Shown: one piece after another, positions 55,752 to 64,000 of the stretch | Numbering within the stretch: position 1 is the stretch's first letter | How the letters are laid out: each line of letters opens with the position of its first letter | Assembly (NCBI RefSeq): GCF_029873635.1 | Contig: NC_080427.1 | Coordinates: 72,137,348 to 72,201,347, forward strand | Source: Malania oleifera | Taxonomy: Eukaryota > Streptophyta > Magnoliopsida > Santalales > Ximeniaceae | Length of the DNA: 64,000 nt | Direction: 5' to 3' | Made by a program: the position numbers and the translations under genes | Notes under the pieces: model-generated | Databases searched by the model: none | The model's input: the letters and a program-made list of their open reading frames with translations, nothing else | What the model was told of the DNA's origin: nothing

Positions 55752-57513
55752 TGTTGGTCCTTTAGGAAACCCAAGAGGGGTGAATTGGGCCTTTTTCTAA
55801 TTTTTATGACCCTTTCTCGTTTTGTTAAACTCTTGGTGAGTAATAGTTTAGTATATATATTCTAGTGAATGCATTGTGGAAACTTAGATAAGAATAAGTT
55901 TTTGTTCACTCACAACTTACCCTATATGTTTCAATAACCCAAGATAATGTATGAAATATGCACAAACACAATTGATCAATTAATTCAATCAAATAATAAG
56001 TAATGTAAGAGAGAAGGGAGTGAAATGCTCAAACTCTTTTATAATGGTTCGGTCTCCTTCACAAGCACCTATGTCCACTCTCTCGATCAAATCCAAGTTG
56101 AGGTTCTACTAGCAAACTTCTTGCCTTTCAACCGAGACAAGAGCTCAATTATAAGAACTAGCCTTTCATTGGGGCTAGAATAAAAACGAGCCTTTCACGG
56201 GCGCTCAAATAACACTTACAATGATGTGAAATTGCAAATGATATATGGTTTAGTATCTCTAAGTAGATTGATGCCACAACTCTAGCTTACAACTCAAACT
56301 CTCTCAAAGAAATAAGACTTGGAACTTGAAGAGAGCTAAAACTAATGAAAATAACTTTTACAAGAAAGTGTTTTCTTAAGCAAGAACAAAACACTCTATC
56401 ACTTAGAAATATGGAGGAGAATGGGAGACGACTTTCGTAGCAATTTCTCTTATGCTTCTTCCTTGAATTTGGACTTCTTACTTGAAATTGGATGTTGGAG
56501 AGGTATGTAATTAAAGTTGGAGCTAAACAATCAATGATATGATAAGAATTCTGATTTTTGGGTGAGAAGATATATTTTATAAAATCACAAACGGCTATAA
56601 AAATTCGTATTGACTTATCAACAAGTTTAGTATTTTTTTTTTTTAAGTAACGCCAATTTGAGTAGCCGTTGAAGAGATAAAATTCAAACACTACAGATAT
56701 GTTGAGCTGTTTTTATGACAGAGGTCATAATCTGTTGGTTGATTTGTACAATTGGGTTGCTTTCATGACAGAGGATAGAATCTGTTGGCTGATTTGTACA
56801 ATTCATAACAAATCGAATATTTATTCAAATTAAGTGTGTAAAAAAAGAAAGAAATATTTTCAAAGATTTTATAGTAAGATATGTCTAATTTATTGCAGAA
56901 TACTCATTTCTGGTCCTGACTTTATAGCAGTGTAGAATGACCATATTGTATTAATTATTAATCCTACATTATAGCTTCAAAATGTCTGTATATAATTTTT
57001 CTGGAGAGAATGATGAGTCTAGTTTTATATGAAATAATATTATAATTTTCAGACTCATGTAGAATAAAATATAGAATTAGATTCACAAATAGTATAAAAT
57101 AGTCTGATTTTTTCTTAAGATATGGGGTGCACTTTTACAAAAACACCCATTTTAGCTCTAGATATTTAAGAGTCAAATTGAATGTTCTTGAAAATATTTT
57201 TAAATATAAAGGGCCTTGTCACATTTGGAGCTTTCAAGAAAAATAGTGATTACTATATGATATTGAAGTTGGTACATTTGCTTTCTAGTTAGGTATTAAC
57301 ATACTTAGCCTTAAATACCAAAAATGAATTATATATATAAACATAAAAGAAAATAACTATCACATAATGATTCATGAAGCAGAAATTCATATAACACATG
57401 CACAAAATAACTATCACATAATAATTCACAGAGCACAAATTCATATAACACATGTACTAATTCTTATTTTTTTTTTCATCATTAAAATCAACATAAAACC
57501 TAATGAGCTAACA
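55752..57513 (-). mobile_element. 5' LTR of SIRE-like element H, TATA box deleted
   Basis: TGTTGGTCC to GCTAACA, 1,762 bp, aligned with the 3' LTR. The motif GGTTCGGTCTCCTTC starts at 56047. A small deletion near 56478-56490 removes the CTTTTATAGC segment that forms the TATA box in the 3' LTR. The 190-bp duplication is also partly lost. Confidence 0.85.
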
Positions 57514-57839
57514 GTCGTGACATTATGGTAAAAAGCATTAGAATATTCTTTGAATCCCGCTTTCCTCTACTGCCATGGATAGGGTTCCAATTTTATAAAT
57601 TTTCCACATAATTTTCCAATATTCTCAAGATAGATTTATAGCGGAGATTGAATACACATCCTGAAAGACCTAAATATGTTCCCAAGCACAAACATGTATG
57701 AGGGAAAAATGTAAGATAAGTAATTAATGTTTGGCTTCTACAAACAATGCCTTTGGGATCCATGGTGTTTGGCCTACTATGTTTTGTTCATTAACCATTA
57801 TAAAATACAATTCAATTTTTTTCTTTTTATTTTTATTAT

Positions 57840-58658
57840 AAAAGCCCAAAATAATATTGACTCAGGACAATCTCAATGAGAGAGGTTGATAATTTGATCA
57901 TTTTGCTGGGAATGTTGAATCCTTTTTCTACTCAAGTGTGAGATGACTCGAGGATTTGGATAGTTGATGCCTCTGCCTTTTTCCTCAATCTTTCTGCTCT
58001 TTTGTCATGGAAAAAAATCATCGAGTCCTTTGTTCTTTGCCTTTGAATAACTTCATTTAGAAAGCAAAAGTTCCTTTCAAAATCAGGGATTTGATGTGGA
58101 CTATTGCCCTCTATTGGCTTAATGCCAATGATTTGTTGCAGTTAAGGAGACCTTCTAAGCCTATCAGTCCAAATATCTGTTTTATGTGTTTTGAGTCAAG
58201 TGAAATTATAGACCACTTGCTTCTTCATTGCTGGGTGGCTAAGCAGCTTTGGATCCTTTTATTTTTGGTTTGTGATGAGAGTGTGATGCTTCCTTGGATT
58301 GTTGAAGTTTCTTGTGGGAGGCAATACAAAGGTTTTGGGAGGAGCAAGGAAGGGCCGGCTTATGGAGATACACTGCCTACACCCTTTTCAAGGAACTCAA
58401 GGATTTTTAATGGAAAAAAAGTCCCTCAAAAGTCCCTCAAATTTTCTATTGAGTAGAGTTTTTTTCCTTGCTTCCTTTTAGGCTCACTTTTTTGGTCTTT
58501 TTTTTTTTGGGGAATGTTATTGTCTGATCTCTAGAGGGATTGGAGGGCAGCTTTATTGTAGTTGTTTATTTTCTCTTTAGGTGGATTTCTTATCCTCCAT
58601 CCCTTGTAAATTCTTCTCCTTACTGTTAATAAATTTATTTTCTATAAAAAAAAAAATG
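57840..58658 (+). mobile_element. L1-type LINE 3' end with zf-RVT domain and poly-A tail
   Basis: Broken frames read EREVDNLI-like text, then (58091-58260) MMWTIALYWLNANDLLQLRR, PSKPISPNICFMCFESSEII, DHLLLHCWVAKQLW. This is the zinc-binding reverse-transcriptase domain (zf-RVT) with C-x2-C and H-x3-HC type ligands visible. The 3' tail ends in TTTATTTTCTAT and an A run at 58646-58656. The insertion is 5'-truncated and dead. Confidence 0.8.
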
Positions 58659-58679
58659 ATGCAGGACAGGCTCAAATAG

Positions 58680-58880
58680 ACAGAAAAGAAATAAAAAGCG
58701 AGCATTAAGGAAGAGAAAGAGAAGAATATGAAAAGGGTGGAAGAACGAAAGAGGGGGAGAGAGAGGATGATAAAAAAATATGCAGTACAGTCACAGACAC
58801 AGGAAAGAGAGAAGAAAAAGAAAAAGGGCAGAAGAAGAAGAAGGAAGATGGAGAGAGAGAGAGAGAGAGAGGATGATAAA
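58680..58880. repeat. Purine-rich stretch with (GA)n microsatellite
   Basis: Dense AGAAAGAGAG words, with pure (GA)n at about 58851-58872. The Arg/Glu/Lys-rich ORF at 58728-58925 is its translation. Confidence 0.7.
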
Positions 58881-58992
58881 TATCTTCATATGCTGCACAA
58901 ACTACTTATACTGTTATACATCTAAAATTATAAGTATGAAAATAATTACAAAATAACCCCAAAGTATCGAAAATATTCAAAACAACTCTAAA

Positions 58993-59514
58993 TTAATTGA
59001 AAGTCCTAAGATATCTAGATTTACTTAAAACAATGTCCCTAATTTTAAAATCTTTAACTGAAACATGATTTTCTAAAATTAACCGCAAGTCATCCGCCTC
59101 CATCATACTCACCTTGTTGAAGATAATTTTATCCCAAAGTTTTACAATGACACAAGAAGAGTGGAGAATATACATCCATGATCCACTAAATGCAAGTATC
59201 ACCAACAAATTATTGATATTCGCCTCAAGATTCTGAATCCCAATTAAGTCGATAGGTGGAGAATTGTCACACTTTGGAAAATGATTCAAGGCTTGGGGCC
59301 TAAACATTACAAAGTTATCACAAGATTCAACAATTTCATCCTCAAAAAATATCTTGCTTTGAATTGGATTCCCAATTTTAAGATTGAATTTGGCTGTCTG
59401 CTCCTTGGAATCTTCTACAACTCGAACACTTTTTTCCATTGCATTTGCTTGTTCTTGAAGGAAAGCATCAAGTGCTGTACTATCCACACAATAAATGGAA
59501 CTCCATTTCCCCAT
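58993..59514 (-). pseudogene. Unidentified frame with weak OB-fold (RPA70-like) resemblance
   Basis: An open frame of 173 residues starting MGKWSSIYCVDSTALDAF. The segment SPPIDLIGIQNLEANINNLL, followed by a VKLWDKIIF-like strand and NHVSVKDFKIRDIVLSKSRYLRTFN at the end, loosely recalls the DNA-binding OB folds of replication protein A large-subunit-like proteins (DVIG...LWG...V-DF...LS-S...N). The match is by eye and weak. Flanking minus-strand sequence (59520-60650) has further short frames with stops, so if this is a gene it is either spliced or decayed. It may also be cargo of a Helitron, which often carry RPA-like genes; no Helitron end was seen. Confidence 0.25.
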
Positions 59515-60690
59515 TGATAATCTATGAAAACAATAAATTCAGGTTCAACTGCTACTCTTCTTATAATGTGATCACATGTGTTGTCCATAACAACAATAAT
59601 TTCTGCCTCATCTTTGGTGGGCTGTTTTGAGATTGGAAACTAATACTGTCCAAAATATGAATCATAGTAACCAAAAAAACGCAGACATCCTAGAGAACCA
59701 CAAATTGGTACGAGTGTTCCCAAATGTGGTACATTTTCGTTCCAAAATGCTAAATTTATCAATCCAAAGTTTTAATTCAATATTTTTCCCAATCATATTG
59801 TTTTATTAGTTAAACTAGGTAACCATCGCATCATAATTCTCTTTTCAGTTATTATTAGTCTATTTTGCAAAAGAAAAACTCTTCTAGATTTAGAAACATC
59901 TCAACTTCCTCTCCAAAATATACAGGCACCATTGCATATTTTTCACCAATATATCCTACAGAAATATACCTGTAACGTTCCACATTTCAGAGCATGTGCC
60001 ATGCTGCGATCCTGTACCTGTTCCACATTCTAGGTAACATTGATATGAACTCTTTTTGTCTCTTGAGATGGAAGAAGATCTTGTCATAACAGTTGGGGAA
60101 AATTTTCTGATATTAGTAAACATTTTATTCTAAATCACGAGAATGTTTGAGTTTTACCTCATTGTTTTCAGGAGTATTGTATTCCACCCCACCACCAAGC
60201 CATGTATGTCTGAGGCGTATAAGATGCAAATCTTGTCCTTTTTGTTTTGTTTCTGGTATCTCATTGTATTCAAAATAAAGATCAAGGTAAAACAGCCAAT
60301 ATATGCTTCCTCATTTTTATCCATTGAAGCATGCAATATCTTTTAGACAAAACATAGGAGTTCAGGTAACATTTTCCAAATTCATATCTTGCAAAATATT
60401 AAAATGTTGGCTTCCTAGTTGTAGGTTCACCAATTTCTCAACAATAGTTCTGCATATCTTGCATAAATTCCAAAAAAATTCAAAATTAAAGTGACTTAGG
60501 GTGCTGACAGCGCTGAGTTTTCTTCTATATTTTGGATAACAAATTCCATTTAAAACTAAACAAAAGCACAATAGATGGAGGGTAGGAAATTCTCCACAAT
60601 TTAGCTGACTACGATAACATTGCCCTCCAATCCCTTTGATCACACAGCAACAACCCTCCCACCCCCCTCCAACAAAAGAAAAAATATTAT
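59515..60690. other. Region without recognised gene
   Basis: Mixed AT-rich sequence. The minus-strand frame at 60362-60643 (KYRRKLSAVSTLSHFNFEFF and onward) has plausible amino-acid composition but no domain I recognise; splice sites could not be fixed. Confidence 0.35.
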
Positions 60691-60780
60691 ATATATATAT
60701 ATATATGCCCCACTGTTCTGTAATCTCCCTCTTCCTTTCTACTCCTTCTACCTTATTCTTGTTTCTCTATTTCTCTTCGT

Positions 60781-60812
<32 letters not shown>

Positions 60813-60815
60813 CCT
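60688..60815. repeat. (TA)n and (TC)n microsatellites
   Basis: (TA)n at about 60688-60706 and TCTCTC runs at about 60781-60812; overlapping ORFs here are repeat-derived. Confidence 0.8.
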
Positions 60816-62150
60816 CTGTTTCTTCTTTATGCAGAAATTTCAGTAAAAAATGAAAATCAGTTATGAACAATTATCAGTTCTCCGCTTTTTTCGGTTCTTT
60901 TCCCCTAAGGTTGTGATCAAGAAGATTCTTCGTATTTTTCACTCTTTCAAGATCTTCATGTGATTGTCAAGGTGGGGAGTTTCAACATGCATGCATGCAT
61001 GTAGCACTAGGAACATATTCCCAAATTTCATCCTTTCTGCAATTTCTGTGACTCAATGAGGTCCCATGCGCCACCTAAAGATTTCCAGCTGTCGATCCCT
61101 TTAGTTTCCCACCTTGCCGGAGTTATTTTGACACATTGCCTCCAATAGACACATCACATCCTGATCTGCTATCAGCAGGAATACTGTTCCCAGAGGCCCC
61201 TCGCTGGTAGCACATGCACCTCACATGCCAGCCATGTGCGAAGAGCGTACAGAATCTCCTGCAGCTTCCAGGTTTTATAATTTTCATTTCTGAGATTTGA
61301 ATTTTGAAATTCATCCAAAAATAAATAAATTCCTCTTCTTGTTTCTTTCTTTTACTTCTACTTCTAAAGGTTTCTTTTCTTTTTATTTTCTTTCATTTTC
61401 CTTTATTCTATTCTCTCTTTTTTGGTTTTGTTTCTGATCACCAACCAAATAGACCTCGTTGAACTTCCTTTCTTTCTTTTCTCCTAAAGACCGAAACAAA
61501 TCCAAAGAGTCTTGTTTCTTTAGTCCTAAAATCATGATGAAGCAATAAAGATTTCAAGGGCTGAGGAATCTTGTTTTTTCAATATTCTTGGATTTGAATC
61601 TTGAATTTAGATTTGAAGAATTCTTGCAATCCCTCGTTGTTTAAATATTCTTTGATTGATTTTTTGTTAGTAGCATCAAATTTCTTGCATTAAAGGTACT
61701 TACAATAATATTTTTCAAGCGGTTGTCATTACCTTTTTAGTTTCAGTCACCGGTGAGATCTTCTTCTCTCTTGTTATTTCTTTTCTTATTACTATTATTA
61801 ATAATTTTTCCAATAGTTGGTTAGTAGTGGAGATTTTGTGTTTATGATTTGTAGGTTTAGTATATGCATTTTTGTGTTTTTCATGTGTAGGTTTTAGAAT
61901 ATACAAAATTTTTCAATAAGTACTATTGCATTTTTTTTTTTTTTCAATTTTAGTCAACCTTGGATTCATACCCAAAATGATATGCTTTAAAATTTTTTTA
62001 AATGCATTTTATTCTGTGTGTGGTTTCTACTAGTTGTAGGGTGTGATTTTGAAAATTGTCTATGTGAATTAAGTTTGCTAAAACAAAAAAAAAATGCAAA
62101 TGTGTACTGCACCTGTGTAACACAATTCTTTGTATACACAGCCTGTAGCG
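60816..62150. other. Region without recognised gene
   Basis: 61060-61290 is less AT-rich than its surroundings and contains a 63-residue minus-strand frame, but no known domain. A GCATGCATGCATG run lies at 60988-61001. The remainder is T-rich with nothing specific. Confidence 0.4.
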
Positions 62151-62207
62151 CCCTGAACTCGGTGGGGCTCGAAGTGCTATTCTCTATATATCTTTGATAC
62201 CATCATT
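62151..62207 (-). mobile_element. Primer-side flank of gypsy LTR J
   Basis: The minus strand shows a primer-binding-like TGGTATCAAAGA (complement at 62192-62203), four bases after LTR J. Beyond it is text (CGAGCCCCACCGAGTTCAGG) resembling another gypsy LTR end finishing in GCTACA at 62151, so two related ends may lie side by side. Confidence 0.45.
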
Positions 62208-63094
62208 ATAACGACCCGAACCCGAAGTGGGGTACCGGGTATACTTGTCCATAACTCAATTTAAAATCATGTAGTGGAAACTATTTAAATCCACAAAATA
62301 ACTATACCAGAGCTCTAATCCTTCTCATTTACATAGGTGTCTCCCAAAAGCAATATTACAACCCATGGTATACAAAAAACATCACTATATACATATCCAT
62401 GTCATATAATAGCACTTACACTAAGCTATGGTATCTAAGCCCCACCCCGAAGCTTGCTAAGCTCGACTCCCTGTATTTCCTGAAATGTGATAAGATTATT
62501 GGAGTGAGACACTTCTCAGTAAGACGGAATAGATTATTACCAGTGTGTGGCAAATGAGTTTTTATGTAAGCAAAGTATAACCATTAATTTAACTTTAAAT
62601 TAAATAGAATTTAAAATTGTACTCACACCTATATAATTTGAAAATACATACTTTCTTCTCTAAACATGGCTTAACTCAATAAACTTCTCTGTTAACATAA
62701 TTCTACATATATGCATAAAAGAACCTTCCTGACTGGACAATCATATAACATCATGTATTAACTCCACATGATTGGGTTGTGCGGTTCGAAGACTGGACCT
62801 AGCAATCTAGCTGGCCGACCACTGCTAGGTCAACATAACATGCTCTGAAGTACGATTTGCCTACCTCAACCTGGTCCGGACTCCAAGGGGGTATCTTGCT
62901 CTTCTCAAGCCATATCGACTATCTAATTACTAATACTCTCAAAATAGTGTGGTTGCACCGACAATTTCACTAGCTACGGTACTGAGCTTCCTTTACAGAT
63001 TTGGTCCATCAGGATTTTTTATACCATATAATGCAATTTATGTAATAAAATCAATAACATGATTTCATTTATACAATTTGGTATAAAATTGTCA

Positions 63095-63230
63095 TATTCA
63101 CAAATCAGTATAAAACCTGTCATATTCATAAATCGGTATAAAACCATCATATCATAACTCAGTATAAAATTGTCATATCATAATCTCGGTATAAGCCCGT
63201 CATATCATAACTCGGTATAAAATCATATCT
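63095..63230 (-). repeat. Tandem CGGTATAAAA(C/T)CGTCATAT repeats in LTR J
   Basis: Five units of about 28-30 bp: CGGTATAAAACCATCATATC-like words at about 63070, 63107, 63136, 63166, 63190 and 63210, with small differences. Confidence 0.65.
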
Positions 63231-63794
63231 TTCACTTTACCATACCATAAAAACCAACAAATTAAATTATGCAATAATAGTTCTTTTCATGCCACACGAT
63301 TTGAGTGATAATTTATAACATAATTAACTGTCAAGGAAAAATATATTTTGCTGAAAACAAAGGTATGATCATTTTCATAATTTTATTTAACTTGTAATTT
63401 AGGTTTTACAGGAAAAAGGAGATGATTACCCTACTCACTTTAGTTTTTCCCAAAAAACATATATAATAAACAACATTTTCATTTTCATATGCCTGATTCA
63501 TTCAGAAAATCATATATGACATTTCTGTATACAAATACTCCAGTTTAATTGGTTCATATTTCAAAATAATTGACATAATTTATTTCCCTTACCTTATCCC
63601 TGGAGTGGTGCCTACGATGCCCAAACGACGAATCCACTTCGGTTAAAAGGTTGAGGATCAAAGCTATGACCCAAAAAAGGTATTTGTTCTTTAATTTGGC
63701 TAAGGATTGGAGAGAAATTGAAGAGAGAGAGAGAAAAAAAAAATTTACCAAAAGAAATGAGCTGAAGTCCTATTTATAGGCTACTGCTTCAGAC

Positions 63795-63935
63795 AAAACC
63801 GTCGACGGTTTCCCTGAAACCGTCGATGGTTTGGTCTTTAACCAAACCATTTTTACTGCGTTTTTATGTAACGGCCCTTGGTAATTTGAAATCGTCGACG
63901 GTTTTGCTGAGCTCCACCAAACCGTCGATGGTTTT
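63795..63935 (-). repeat. ACCGTCGACGGT palindrome array in LTR J
   Basis: Four copies of the self-complementary ACCGTCGACGGT (two with GATGG from CpG decay) at about 63799, 63821, 63891 and 63921, immediately upstream, in the sense direction, of the LTR TATA box at 63771. Confidence 0.75.
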
Positions 63936-64000
63936 GGTTTACACCAAACCAAATTCCCCTTTATTATTATTTTCAGGGTCTCTACACAGTCGGTCCCAAG

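Larger units (their letters stand above)
50967..57513 (-). mobile_element. SIRE-like copia element lacking reverse transcriptase
   Basis: LTRs at 50967-52948 (3') and 55752-57513 (5') are flanked by GTGGT and GTCGT, a 4-of-5 target duplication. There is a primer-binding site at 55738-55749 and a polypurine tract at 52951-52963. The internal region of 2.8 kb has gag, pre-integrase and part of integrase, then jumps near 53690 to the last part of RNase H; all of RT is gone. The element is non-autonomous. It sits downstream of CPT exon 2, antisense to CPT. Confidence 0.85.
62208..64000 (-). mobile_element. Gypsy LTR J, open at right edge
   Basis: It begins TATAACGACCCGAACCC, close to the TGTAACGACCC start of gypsy LTRs with one change. 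The minus-strand text TACTGAGAAGTGTCTCACTC (complement near 62504-62523) is the counterpart of the block seen in the 6.7-13.3 kb gypsy LTRs, fixing minus orientation. A minus-strand TATAAATA lies at about 63771-63778. At 63090-63230 a TATAAAATTGTCATAT-type unit of about 30 bp repeats five times. The 5' end of the LTR is beyond the window. Confidence 0.7.

Noticed and set aside
58728-58925. Arg/Glu/Lys-rich ORF resembling a nuclear basic protein
   Set aside because: Low-complexity translation of a GA-rich tract.
59627-59809. Candidate third exon of the prenyltransferase
   Set aside because: The frame lacks any region IV/V motif of the family and no acceptor restores the phase left by exon 2.
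61123-61314. Cys/Arg/Gly-containing minus-strand ORF in a less AT-rich patch
   Set aside because: No domain recognised and no splice context that extends it; composition alone is not enough to call a gene.

Overview
The window is nuclear DNA of a flowering plant, most likely a eudicot with a transposon-rich genome. The evidence is two plant-type genes with GT/AG-spliced exons, Ty1/copia and Ty3/gypsy LTR retrotransposons with TGGTATCAGAGC-type primer-binding sites, L1-like LINEs, tRNA-derived SINEs, MULE and hAT remnants, and AT-rich intergenic DNA. I see no bacterial gene, CRISPR array, rRNA or genuine tRNA gene. The species cannot be named from the sequence.

1-21.8 kb is a stack of SIRE-like copia material, all on the minus strand. 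LTR B (15542-17457), a gag-only internal region and LTR A (1989-3888) form one element; LTR A then leads straight into a second internal copy that runs off the left edge. A gypsy element that has gag but no pol (6741-13280, TSD AAAAC) sits inside the first internal region. The second internal copy shows the matching empty site near position 650. Further right are the gag and LTR of a related element (17458-20635) and a truncated related LTR (20636-21814).

22.8-31.2 kb is a decayed but nearly full copia element on the minus strand, with gag, integrase, RT carrying YVDD, and RNase H. Its integrase is split by a 2.36-kb solo LTR (25720-28082) with perfect TTCTT target duplications.

31.6-45.3 kb (+) is a 15-exon gene for a ROOT UVB SENSITIVE (DUF647) protein, probably RUS5, about 497 aa. 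One intron appears to use a GC-AG splice pair. Its introns are loaded with a solo LTR inserted in a (CT)n tract, LINE, SINE and hAT-MITE copies, and a second solo LTR flanked by GTGCT.

46.96-47.58 kb (+) holds the first two exons of a plastid-type cis-prenyltransferase. The rest of the gene is not recognisable in the 16.4 kb that follow, which contain LINE and MULE debris, a complete SIRE-like element lacking RT (50967-57513), an L1 3' end, an unidentified stretch with a weak OB-fold-like ORF, and a gypsy LTR open at the right edge.

A theme runs through the LTRs. Seven LTRs of five families carry repeated upstream modules just 5' of their TATA box or its expected position. Some are short GC-rich palindromic arrays (TCGTCGACGA, GGTCGACTGA, TTCGGTCGCCCGAA, ACCGTCGACGGT); others are tandem duplications of about 190 bp.
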